Source: Pseudomonadales bacterium
GTDB lineage: Bacteria; Pseudomonadota; Gammaproteobacteria; Pseudomonadales; Azotimanducaceae
Reading direction: 5' to 3'
DNA length: 64,000 nucleotides
Assembly: GCA_022827905.1 (NCBI GenBank)
Contig: JAJEIQ010000003.1
Location: 17,959 to 81,958, forward strand
In this document: positions 16,512 through 23,854 of the stretch, piece by piece
Position numbering within the stretch: the stretch's first letter is position 1
Layout of the letters: every line of letters begins with the position of its first letter
Notes under the pieces: model-generated
The model's input: only the letters and a program-made list of their open reading frames with translations
What the model was told of the DNA's origin: nothing
Databases searched by the model: none
Program-made: the position numbers and the translations under genes

Positions 16512-17048
16512 CTACCCAATCTCCGGCCGCGGCATGATTGGGCTGTCGCCCGGCCGGAACAGCTCATGGGCCCGCTTCCAGCCCGCGAAGGTGGCTAGGA
16601 TGTGCGGCGGGTCGCCGTGGATTTCGGTGAAGCAGCCGTTGGCGCTGCGGGTGTCCAGGTAGGCGGCGTTGACGTTGTCGGCCCAGAGGTCGCAGGCGGT
16701 CTCGAAGCCCATGTCGTTCAGGCGCTTCATTTCCGCACGGAAGTCGTTGACCAGCACGCCGATGTGGTGAAAGCCCTCCTCGCCGCGCGCGTACATGTCC
16801 CGGTAGATGGAGGGCGTCTCGTCGTGCTGCTCGATGAACTGGATCATCATGTCGCCTAGATAGCCGAAGGCATAGGACACGTCGGCCTCTTGGGGGGTGC
16901 CCCGATAGGTGAAGCGGTCGGTGACGTGGTGGGGCGCGAGCACAAAGGGGCCAGCGCCGAACAGTTTTGACCAGTTGTGGCAGGCCGCTTCGAGATCATT
17001 GACCAGGTAGGCTTGCTGAAACAGCGGGTAGGTGGTGAGCATCTTCAT
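16512..17048 (-). CDS. VOC-family glyoxalase-like protein
   Basis: A 178-residue vicinal-oxygen-chelate protein. PLFQQAYLVNDLEAACHNWSK begins the first beta-alpha-beta-beta-beta module. GYLGDMMIQFIEQHDETPS and GFHHIGVLVNDFRAEMKRL carry metal-ligand positions, and the C-terminus has ANGCFTEIHGDPPHI. ATG 17048 is chosen over 17066 because it gives the normal short N-terminus. It is divergent from the SDR gene at 17111. The reaction is unknown; VOC members include lyases, epimerases and dioxygenases. Confidence 0.75.
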   Translation of the reverse strand: MKMLTTYPLFQQAYLVNDLEAACHNWSKLFGAGPFVLAPHHVTDRFTYRGTPQEADVSYAFGYLGDMMIQFIEQHDETPSIYRDMYARGEEGFHHIGVLVNDFRAEMKRLNDMGFETACDLWADNVNAAYLDTRSANGCFTEIHGDPPHILATFAGWKRAHELFRPGDSPIMPRPEIG

Positions 17049-17110
17049 GGCGTTTCCGGTTAGCATGGGCGGAGAATCAAGTTAACATCATCATCAAGGA
17101 GGACACCACT

Positions 17111-17791
17111 ATGGCAACAGTCTTGGTCACCGGCGCCAGCCGGGGAATCGGTTCGGAACTCGTCAAGCAATATTCGGCGGAGGGTGCGGAGGTCATCGCC
17201 TGCGTGCGGGACATTGCGGCGGCGCCGGGCCTTGAAGGGGTCAACGGCAACGTGCGCATCGTGCAGATGGATACCGGCAGCCCGGAGTCCATCGCCGCGG
17301 CGGCGGGCGAGGTGGGCGACCAAGCTCTCGACGTGGTCATCAACAACGCCGGCTACGTCGGTGGTGCCAAGCAGGGCATCGACGATGTGGACTTGGACGA
17401 GTGGCACCGCACGCTGGACATCAACACCATCGGCCCGCTGCTCATCGCCCGCGCCTTCAAGGCCAACTTGGCCGCATCGGGCGACGGCAAGCTGATGAAC
17501 GTCACCAGCCAGTTGGCGGCTTCCACTTGGCCCTTTGGCGGCATGCTGGTCTATTCCTCCACCAAGGCGGCGTTCTCCAAGGTGGCACAGATCCTGGCAC
17601 TCGACTGGAAGGAGGACCCCATCACCGTGGCGCTGGTGCATCCGGGGTGGGTGCGCACCGACATGGGTGGCCCAAACGCGGAGATTTCCGCCGAGGAAAG
17701 CGCCTCCGGCATCCGTTCCCTGATTGCGGGCCTGACCAAGGCGGACTCCGGCAAGTTCTACAAGTGGAACGGCGACATCCATCCTTGGTAG
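17111..17791 (+). CDS. Short-chain dehydrogenase/reductase, CsgA-like
   Basis: A 226-residue Rossmann-fold SDR. The cofactor turn is TGASRGIGSE at residues 7-16, the structural motif is NNAGYVGG, and the catalytic triad is Ser in VTSQLAASTW with Tyr-x-x-x-Lys in YSSTKAAFSK. HPGWVRTDMGGPNA follows. AAGGAGG lies before the ATG. The short size and the VRTDMGG segment fit the C-factor-like branch. It is followed 56 bp later by an alpha/beta hydrolase. The substrate is unknown. Confidence 0.88.
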   Translation: MATVLVTGASRGIGSELVKQYSAEGAEVIACVRDIAAAPGLEGVNGNVRIVQMDTGSPESIAAAAGEVGDQALDVVINNAGYVGGAKQGIDDVDLDEWHRTLDINTIGPLLIARAFKANLAASGDGKLMNVTSQLAASTWPFGGMLVYSSTKAAFSKVAQILALDWKEDPITVALVHPGWVRTDMGGPNAEISAEESASGIRSLIAGLTKADSGKFYKWNGDIHPW

Positions 17792-17847
17792 TCCGCGCGG
17801 CGAGAGCACCCACTCCGGCGTCCTGAAGCGCCGCACTTGGCCATCCG

Positions 17848-18627
17848 GTGGAGTTCTGGCTTCGGCTGACGGCGGTCGCACTGACCGCCTACGTTGGCCT
17901 TTGCCTGCTGCTGTACCTGCTGCAGGACTGGATGATTTTCTTTCCGCGGTCCCTATGGGTTGAGCCGACTGGAGCGCACATCGAGCGCGCCTCGCTGCAG
18001 CGCGACGAAGTGACGTTGCGCGGATGGATCGTCAATGGCCACTCCCAAGGGCCGCTGCTATTCTACTTCGGCGGCAACGCGGAGGAAGTGTCGGGATTGA
18101 CGGACGTGTTCGCCCGCCTCGATGCCGTCACGGTGTTGATGAACTATCGGGGCTATGGCGAGAGCGGCGGCAGGCCGTCGGCGACGCATTTGATCGACGA
18201 CGCAGCGGCGGTGGTTGACGGGTTCCGCAGCCGCTTTGGCCAAGACCGACCGGTGGTGCTGTTCGGACGCAGCCTTGGCACCGGCATCGCCGCGCTGGCC
18301 GCACGGGCCGGAGGCATTGATGGCCTCATTCTGCTCAGCCCTTACCGCAGCATCGAGCACATTGCCAAGCGGCGCTTCCCGTTCGCCCCAGTAGGCTGGC
18401 TGCTGCGGCACAACATCGACGCCACGCTGGCCATCGAGGCGTTGCCGGAGCGCATCCTGGTGCTTCACGCGCTCAAGGATTCGGTGGTGCCGACCGACGA
18501 ATCCCGGGCCCTCCTAGCGGAGCTTAAGTCCGAACCCCGAATCGTTGAATTCGATGGCTCGCACAATGTTCCACTGGAGACCCCGCAACTCTGGCGAGCA
18601 ATCGAGGACTTTGTTCACCACATCTGA
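17848..18627 (+). CDS. Membrane-anchored alpha/beta-hydrolase (BEM46/ABHD13-like)
   Basis: This 259-residue protein starts at GTG 17848 with one N-terminal transmembrane segment (VALTAYVGLCLLLYLLQDW) followed by MIFFPRSLWVEP. It has the BEM46-like core: oxyanion loop FYFGGNAEEVSG, MNYRGYGESGGRPS, nucleophile FGRSLGTGIAA, and a late His in FDGSHNVPLE. It should sit on the membrane with a periplasmic or cytosolic hydrolase domain; the orientation is not decided. Proteins of this type are serine hydrolases of unknown physiological substrate. Confidence 0.82.
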   Translation: MEFWLRLTAVALTAYVGLCLLLYLLQDWMIFFPRSLWVEPTGAHIERASLQRDEVTLRGWIVNGHSQGPLLFYFGGNAEEVSGLTDVFARLDAVTVLMNYRGYGESGGRPSATHLIDDAAAVVDGFRSRFGQDRPVVLFGRSLGTGIAALAARAGGIDGLILLSPYRSIEHIAKRRFPFAPVGWLLRHNIDATLAIEALPERILVLHALKDSVVPTDESRALLAELKSEPRIVEFDGSHNVPLETPQLWRAIEDFVHHI

Positions 18628-18702
18628 GGTCGCGGTTTCCCCGGCCAAGCTTTCATGTTTCACTGTTCCTTATCGATGACCGATTGGGGAGGATTGGACG
18701 CA

Positions 18703-19563
18703 ATGGGCATTCTGGATGGCAAGACCGCCGTCGTCACCGGCGCAGCGGTGGGGCTGGGCAACGCCTTTGCCCGGGCCTTGGCGGACGAAGGGGCGGCATT
18801 GGCCGTGTGCGACGTGCGGCCGGACGTGGCGGATTTCGCCGATCAGGTCGATGGGCCGGTGTTGGCTGCGGAGGCGGACGTTTCCGACGCCGAAGCGGTG
18901 CGCGGCTTCATCGATCAGGCGCTTGAGCGCTTTGGGCGGATCGACGTATTGGTCAGCAACGCTGGCGTCTGGGCCGCATCGGAGGCTTCGGACCCCATCG
19001 ACAAAACACTGAGCGACGCGGCCAATCTGGTGGGCACCAACCTCAAGGGCGTCTTCCTTTGCGGACGGGCGGTGATCCCGGCCATGATTCGTCAGGGCGG
19101 AGGCCACATCATCAACGTCAACACCGACCACCTGCACACCTGCGGCTCGCCCTACGAGGAATCCCACGACGACGCGCCGAACTGCCCGTTCCTGGACATC
19201 GCGCCCCGGCCCACCGGCGGCGGGCCGGCCATGGATCTCTACGACGCCGCCAAGTGGGGCATCAACGGCTTGACCTTCGGCTGGTGCCAGGCGCTCAAGC
19301 CCCACAACATCCGCGTCAACGCCCTGTGCATGGGGGCGACGGACTCCCACATGCTGCGTGGCTTTCACAACTTCGATCCCCCTCCGGAAGAGGAGGCCAG
19401 TTGGATGAAGGCCGAGGACATCGCCCAAGTGATGATCGAGTTGATCGCCGAAGGGCCGCAGGGCCGCAGCGGCGAGAACATCGGCTTCGCGATGGGGCAC
19501 CCGATCGTGCTGCCGCCGCGGCGCGGCAACCGCTACTTCATTGAAGCCAAGGAGGCGAACTGA
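18703..19563 (+). CDS. SDR-family oxidoreductase (first of a tandem pair)
   Basis: A 286-residue SDR. MGILDGKTAVVTGAAVGLG carries the cofactor turn, VSNAGVWA follows, and the Y-x-x-x-K motif is YDAAKWG. An unusually long loop rich in His, Cys and acidic residues (THLHTC-like to DIAPRPTGGG, about residues 140-180) lies between the usual catalytic Ser region and the Tyr. The start ATG 18703 has GGAGG upstream and is preferred over 18655. It shares IRVNALCMGATD with the next gene, so the two are paralogues. The stop overlaps the next start (TGATG). Confidence 0.85.
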   Translation: MGILDGKTAVVTGAAVGLGNAFARALADEGAALAVCDVRPDVADFADQVDGPVLAAEADVSDAEAVRGFIDQALERFGRIDVLVSNAGVWAASEASDPIDKTLSDAANLVGTNLKGVFLCGRAVIPAMIRQGGGHIINVNTDHLHTCGSPYEESHDDAPNCPFLDIAPRPTGGGPAMDLYDAAKWGINGLTFGWCQALKPHNIRVNALCMGATDSHMLRGFHNFDPPPEEEASWMKAEDIAQVMIELIAEGPQGRSGENIGFAMGHPIVLPPRRGNRYFIEAKEAN

Positions 19564-20348
19564 TGGGCGCCTTGGATGGCCGTTCAGCCATCGTCACGGG
19601 CGGCGCCACCGGGCTCGGCCGGGCCTTCGTCGAGGCGCTGGCCGGCGAGGGCGCCGACGTCACCTTCTGCGACCTTCTGCCGGAGTCGCCGGATGTCGCT
19701 GCCGCTGTCGCCGGTCCCGGCAAAGTGCAAGGCATCGTCGCCGACGTCTCCAAGCTGGAAGACCTGCGACGCCTCACCGGCGCCGCCCAGGACGCCTTCG
19801 GCGGCGTGGACCTGTTGGTCAACAACGCCGGCCAGTGGCGGCGAACGCTGGTGACCGACCCCTATGAGAAGGCGGTGGCGGACTGGGACTTCATCATGGA
19901 CACCAACCTGATGGGCGTTCTGCTGCTGTCCAGGCTCTGCGTGCCGCTGATCGTCAAAGCGGGCGGCGGCGACATCATCAACATCAGCACCTACTACGTG
20001 CTGCCCGCCAAGAGCCCCGGCACCAACAGCCCGGACACCGACCTCTACAACGCCTCCAAGTGGGCGCTCAACGGCTTCACCCAAGCGTGGTCGCGCTCCC
20101 TGGAGGAGCACAACGTGCGCGTCAACGCCCTGTGCATGGGCGCGACGGACACCGCCATGCTGCGCGGCCTGTGGGATGGCGAGCCACCCGCCGAGCAAGT
20201 CGCCACCTGGATGCGCCCGGAACAGATTGCCCAGCAACTGCTAGACCTGCTTGCCGATGGCCGCAGCGGCGAGAACATCGGCGCTTGGGTGGGCGAGCCG
20301 GTGGAACTCGGGCCGCGCAAGCCCGCACATCGCACGGTGACCGGCTAA
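19563..20348 (+). CDS. SDR-family oxidoreductase (second of a tandem pair)
   Basis: A 261-residue SDR. MGALDGRSAIVTGGATGLGR contains the cofactor site, LVNNAGQWRR follows, and the catalytic YNASKWALNGF comes after a loop NISTYYVLPAKSPGTNS. VRVNALCMGATDTAMLRGL mirrors the upstream SDR, which points to tandem duplication with shortening of the long loop. It overlaps the upstream gene by 1 nt and precedes a glycosyltransferase by 14 nt. It is likely NAD(P)-dependent; the substrate is unknown. Confidence 0.87.
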   Translation: MGALDGRSAIVTGGATGLGRAFVEALAGEGADVTFCDLLPESPDVAAAVAGPGKVQGIVADVSKLEDLRRLTGAAQDAFGGVDLLVNNAGQWRRTLVTDPYEKAVADWDFIMDTNLMGVLLLSRLCVPLIVKAGGGDIINISTYYVLPAKSPGTNSPDTDLYNASKWALNGFTQAWSRSLEEHNVRVNALCMGATDTAMLRGLWDGEPPAEQVATWMRPEQIAQQLLDLLADGRSGENIGAWVGEPVELGPRKPAHRTVTG

Positions 20349-20362
20349 CGAGGCCGATCAAG

Positions 20363-21253
20363 ATGGCTTCGGCAAGGCCGTTGATCTCCATCGTCGTGAT
20401 TTTCCATGACATGGTCCGGGAGGCGGAGCGGACGCTGCTGTCGCTGACCGCGGCCTATCAATCGGCGGACTTTCGCTATCAGGTGATCGCCGTGGACAAC
20501 GGCTCCGCCCAGCCATTGGACGAAGCACGGGTGCGCCGCTTTGGGTCCGAGTTTGAGCATCACTTCTTTGCCACTGCATCGCCCTCGCCCTGCGCAGCGG
20601 TCAATTGGGCTGTGCAGCGGGCCACAGCCGATCATGTTGCGGTGCTGGTTGACGGCGCCCGCATTCTCAGCCCTGGTGTGTTGAACCTGTTCGCCACCAG
20701 CATCAGGGGCTTTGACTGCCCGTTCGCCTACACGCTCGGCTTCCATCTCGGTGATGAACTGCAGAACCTGTCCGTCGCCAAGGGCTACGACCAGGCCGTG
20801 GAGGATGCGCTGCTGGAGGAGGCGAACTGGGAGGACGACGGCTATCGACTGTTTCGCATCGCCTGCTTGGCGGCCTCCTCGGAAGCGGGCTACTTCGGAG
20901 CGTTGCAGGAAAGCAACTGCTTTCTGATTCGGCGGTCCCTGTTCGCCAGCCTCGGCGGTTTCAACGAAGCCTTCCAAAGCCCTGGCGGCGGCTTGGTCAA
21001 CTTGGATTTCTTCCAGCGGGCCAACCGCCACCCGGAAACGACGCCCATCGCCCTGTTGGGAGAGGGCTCGTTTCACCAGTTTCATGGCGGCGTCGCCACC
21101 AACGTGCCGATGAGCGAACATCCTTGGACGCGATACCAAGAAGAGTACCAAGACATATACGGCCGCCCTTGGGAGAAGGATGAGAGCGTTGAGGCCATCT
21201 GGCTGGGTCGCCTGCATCCCTTGGCGCGGCGCTTTGTGTTGGCAGCGACTTGA
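20363..21253 (+). CDS. Family 2-like glycosyltransferase
   Basis: A 296-residue GT-A fold protein. PLISIVVIFHDMVREAERTL and YQVIAVDNGSAQPLDEAR are typical GT2 N-terminal elements. The place of the DxD motif reads VLVDGARILSPG, keeping only one aspartate. The acceptor-side motif FGALQESNCFLIRRSLFASL and a C-terminal GGFNEAFQSPGGG are present. ATG 20363 is taken as the start; the longer frame overlaps the SDR. It could be a metal-binding-poor or non-canonical transferase. Substrates are unknown, and no other polysaccharide genes are nearby. Confidence 0.75.
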   Translation: MASARPLISIVVIFHDMVREAERTLLSLTAAYQSADFRYQVIAVDNGSAQPLDEARVRRFGSEFEHHFFATASPSPCAAVNWAVQRATADHVAVLVDGARILSPGVLNLFATSIRGFDCPFAYTLGFHLGDELQNLSVAKGYDQAVEDALLEEANWEDDGYRLFRIACLAASSEAGYFGALQESNCFLIRRSLFASLGGFNEAFQSPGGGLVNLDFFQRANRHPETTPIALLGEGSFHQFHGGVATNVPMSEHPWTRYQEEYQDIYGRPWEKDESVEAIWLGRLHPLARRFVLAAT

Positions 21254-21315
21254 TAAGCGAATAGGCAGGCCCCATATTCGTTTTCACTGACGAACTTGAC
21301 ACCAAGGATGATGCT

Positions 21316-21750
21316 ATGTCCCGACTGCAACTGGCGCTCAACGTCACCAACTTGGACGAGGCGGTGGAGTTCTACTCACGGTTGTTTGCCACCGCTCCGG
21401 CGAAGGTGAAGCCGGGATACGCCAACTTCGCCATAGCCGATCCGCCGCTGAAATTGGTGCTGTTTGAGGGTTCGGAGGGTGCCACGATCAATCATCTGGG
21501 AGTTGAGGTGGACAGCGCCGAGGAGGTCGTATCGGCGGAACAGCGCCTGGCGCAGGCCGAACTCAAGACCACCGGCGTGGATGAAACCATCTGCTGTTTC
21601 GCCGAGAAGGCGGAGACTTGGGTTGCCGATCCCGACGGCGTTCGCTGGGAGTGGTACGTCAAGACGGGGGATGCCGAGCAGATCCACAACACCGTTGTCG
21701 GCACCCTTGGGCGGGACGGCGAAGCCGCATCAAGTTCCTGTTGCGCTTGA
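21316..21750 (+). CDS. arsI: ArsI/CadI-family organoarsenical C-As lyase-like protein
   Basis: A 144-residue VOC-fold protein. It shows the ArsI pattern: Gln5, His60 in TINHLGVEVDS and Glu112 in WEWYVK as likely Fe(II) ligands, and the vicinal pair Cys93-Cys94 in ETICCFAEKAETWV that binds trivalent organoarsenicals. The C-terminus ends SSSCCA. ArsI cleaves the C-As bond of trivalent methyl- or aromatic arsenicals, and CadI homologues respond to cadmium. AAGGA precedes the ATG. No arsR or arsenite pump gene is nearby, so its regulation is unclear. The symbol is given with moderate certainty. Confidence 0.75.
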   Translation: MSRLQLALNVTNLDEAVEFYSRLFATAPAKVKPGYANFAIADPPLKLVLFEGSEGATINHLGVEVDSAEEVVSAEQRLAQAELKTTGVDETICCFAEKAETWVADPDGVRWEWYVKTGDAEQIHNTVVGTLGRDGEAASSSCCA

Positions 21751-21785
21751 CCGTCTGGCCATGGTCTTTCAGTAGTTCTCATTTG

Positions 21786-21860
21786 CCGGAGCGAGGGCAT
21801 CCTGCCCTCGATTCGAAAGCGGGAATCCGCAATCGAGGGCGGGACGCCCTCGCTCCGGGG
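21786..21860. repeat. Inverted pair of REP-like palindromes
   Basis: Two copies lie head to head: CGAGGGCATCCTGCCCTCG at 21792-21810 preceded by CCGGAG, and CGAGGGCGGGACGCCCTCG at 21834-21852 followed by CTCCGGGG, with 23 bp between the cores. Each is an 8-bp stem with a 3-nt loop. The closing pair is A-T in one and G-C in the other, a compensatory change. The pair fills the gap between convergent genes and may terminate transcription from both sides. Confidence 0.85.
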
Positions 21861-21865
21861 AGCCT

Positions 21866-22618
21866 TCAGCTTGCGCCCAACAGCACCCCGGCGTCCCTAA
21901 GCCGACTCAGGATGGCGGCGCCCTCTTGGTGAACGCGAGCCTTGGTGGCGTTTGGAAGCTCCTTGGCCAGTTGGTCGAGGGCTTGATGCCCGGTGTGGCC
22001 ATCGCGCAGGAGTTCCAGCAGGCGGTGGGTCAGTGCATTGGATGCCATTGTGCCGACCGAATCGTCGGCCCGCCGCCAAGCGATGAGCCAAGTGGGCTTG
22101 GGCTGCACATCGTCGGCTCGGCTCTCAGCGCGGATCTGATGAACCGGGTAGCGATAGGACAGCGGCCGAGCCAGCGGGGAGACGGCCACCGGGTGGGCGA
22201 TCAGGTCCCCCTGGGGATCAATTGGCTCAGCGGGGGAATGCGCCTCGGCCCGGCGCAAAACGGTGGGCACTCGTTCGTAGTGGCAGAGCTCCAGCAGGAA
22301 GTCGGGCACCTCTGGCGCGGCATCGCCTTGGAGGAAAGCCAGGAACTCCTCGCCGATGTCCCGGAAGTAGGGCGACTCGCTGCCGTGACGCTCCAAGAAT
22401 GCCCGCACCAAGGCGTCCCAGTGCGGGTCGCCGAGCAGCTTTTTCGCTTTCGGGAAGGCCCCGGCCAGGAATCGCTCAACGTTGTTGCGGATGAGGTCCT
22501 CATACACCTGCATCCGCGATGGCGGCACGTCCTGAGGTGCGCAGTGGGCAGCGGGGTTCCTGACCCGGGCTGCGAACTGGCGCTGAAGGCGCAGGAAGTC
22601 AGGCGTCGTCACGGGCAC
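21866..22618 (-). CDS. bufC: DUF2063 (HvfC/BufC-type) partner protein
   Basis: A 250-residue protein. [15 protein letters not shown] and [20 protein letters not shown] are the N-terminal DUF2063 features, followed by [20 protein letters not shown] and [17 protein letters not shown]. These proteins accompany DUF692 enzymes and are thought to present the precursor peptide. GTG 22618 (or GTG 22612) is the likely start; the frame upstream overlaps the DUF692 gene. The start lies inside the end of the DUF692 gene, so the two are translationally coupled. The C-terminus has a winged-helix look. It is the last gene of the three-gene operon. Confidence 0.85.
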   Translation of the reverse strand: MPVTTPDFLRLQRQFAARVRNPAAHCAPQDVPPSRMQVYEDLIRNNVERFLAGAFPKAKKLLGDPHWDALVRAFLERHGSESPYFRDIGEEFLAFLQGDAAPEVPDFLLELCHYERVPTVLRRAEAHSPAEPIDPQGDLIAHPVAVSPLARPLSYRYPVHQIRAESRADDVQPKPTWLIAWRRADDSVGTMASNALTHRLLELLRDGHTGHQALDQLAKELPNATKARVHQEGAAILSRLRDAGVLLGAS

Positions 22619-23426
22619 CCTGCTCGGCGCGAATGTGAGCCACTTCGGCGAGCAGGTCGGCGAAGGGGGGGAAGTTGAAGTCCCGCTCGAGCACGGTCGG
22701 CAGGGGGCCGAAACGCTCAAAGGCCTCGCCCAGCAGCGCCCAGACGGGTTCTATGACCGCCGCGCCGTGGGTGTCCACGCGCAAGTCGGGACCTCGCACC
22801 GCGTGGCCGGCAATGTGTAGATACATCGTGCGCTGGCCGTCGATGCCGGCCAGAAACTCCTGTGGGTCGTATTGAAAATTGACGCTGTTGACGTAGATGT
22901 TGTTGACGTCCAGCAGCAGGCCGCAGTCGGCTTCGGCCAGCACGGCGTTGATGAACTCAAGCTCCGTCATTTCCGCGCCGGGGGTGGCGTAGCAGGATAC
23001 GTTTTCGATGCCGATGCGGCGTTCGAGGTGGTCCTGCGCCTCACGGATGCGGCCGGCGACGTAGCGAACCGCATCCTCGGTGAAGGGGATGGGCATCAGA
23101 TCATAGAGGTGGCCCTGCTCGTCACTGCACCAACTGAGGTGCTCGGTGTAGGCAAGGACTTGGTAGCGGTCCAGAAAGGCCTTCACATCGGCGAGCAGCC
23201 GATGGTCCAAGGGTGCGGGGCCGCCGATTGAGAGCGACAGCCCGTGGCAGGCCAGCGGGAACCTCTCGGCGATGGCCTGGAACCGGCGGCCGAGCCGGCC
23301 ACCGATTCCAATCCAGTTTTCCGGTGCCAGCTCAAGGAAATCCAAGACTGGCTGCGGGACGGCGATGAGATCGTCAAGCAAGGCCCGGCGCAGGCCAAGG
23401 CCCGCGCCGGACAAGCCTGAACTCAT
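22599..23426 (-). CDS. bufB: DUF692 multinuclear non-heme iron oxidase (MNIO), BufB/HvfB-type
   Basis: A 275-residue TIM-barrel enzyme of the DUF692 family. [13 protein letters not shown] and [14 protein letters not shown] open the barrel. [48 protein letters not shown] and MYLHIAGH carry the conserved His, Asp, Glu and Asn metal ligands. MNIOs oxidatively modify cysteines of ribosomally made peptides, producing thiooxazole or oxazolone-thioamide rings. The gene lies 21 bp after a Cys-repeat precursor and overlaps the DUF2063 gene. The length and all motifs look intact. Confidence 0.92.
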   Translation of the reverse strand: MSSGLSGAGLGLRRALLDDLIAVPQPVLDFLELAPENWIGIGGRLGRRFQAIAERFPLACHGLSLSIGGPAPLDHRLLADVKAFLDRYQVLAYTEHLSWCSDEQGHLYDLMPIPFTEDAVRYVAGRIREAQDHLERRIGIENVSCYATPGAEMTELEFINAVLAEADCGLLLDVNNIYVNSVNFQYDPQEFLAGIDGQRTMYLHIAGHAVRGPDLRVDTHGAAVIEPVWALLGEAFERFGPLPTVLERDFNFPPFADLLAEVAHIRAEQGARDDA

Positions 23427-23447
23427 CGCAATGCCGGGGTGACGCGG

Positions 23448-23762
23448 TTACTCGTCCTCGCCGCAGGAGCCTTCGCCGCAGGAGCCCTCTTCGTCCTTTT
23501 CGCCCTCTTCGTCAGAAGAGCCTTCGCCGCAAGAGCCTTCACCGCAGGAGCCCTCTTCGTCCTTTTCACCCTCTTCGCCGCAAGAGCCTTCACCGCAGGA
23601 GCCTTCCCCCCCATGCGCGTCGGCCAGAAGGTCGTAGCGCGGCTCGAGTTCTTCGGCAGCGAACAGATCGCCCTCGGTGTTGGCCAAGGTGGTCATGGCC
23701 ATTGACGCGGCGAAGGCGGCGCCAACCGCCAGGGCAACGGGCTTGATTTTGTCATTCGGCAT
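23448..23762 (-). CDS. bufA: Secreted Cys-repeat RiPP precursor, bufferin/HvfA-like with EGSCG motifs
   Basis: A 104-residue peptide. An N-terminal signal sequence (MPNDKIKPVALAVGAAFAAS and on to about residue 30) is followed by a short leader EELEPRYDLLADAHGG and a low-complexity core. The core carries six EGSCG motifs in three pairs, separated by EEGEKDE spacers, with one degenerate EGSSD; it contains all six cysteines of the protein. ATG 23762 is chosen because GGAG lies 8 nt upstream; the frame could also begin at TTG two codons earlier. Known bufferins of this type carry EGKCG, so Ser in place of Lys is unusual. It is followed by MNIO and DUF2063 genes. Bufferins bind copper in the periplasm. 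Confidence 0.85.
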   Translation of the reverse strand: MPNDKIKPVALAVGAAFAASMAMTTLANTEGDLFAAEELEPRYDLLADAHGGEGSCGEGSCGEEGEKDEEGSCGEGSCGEGSSDEEGEKDEEGSCGEGSCGEDE

Positions 23763-23854
23763 TTGCAATTCTCCGGTTGTGTTTGTCCACGCCTGTTGGC
23801 AGGCTCATTCGGCAGTATAGCGCCGTCTTTTGGGCACGAACAACTCGGTGCCCA

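Noticed and set aside
21786..21860. Possible CRISPR-like repeat
   Set aside because: The copies are palindromes in inverted orientation without regular spacers or cas genes.
23439..23705. Plus-strand frame opposite the RiPP precursor with Leu/Phe/Ala repeats resembling membrane segments
   Set aside because: It is the complement of the Gly/Glu/Cys repeats; the minus strand has the signal peptide, ribosome site and matching operon.
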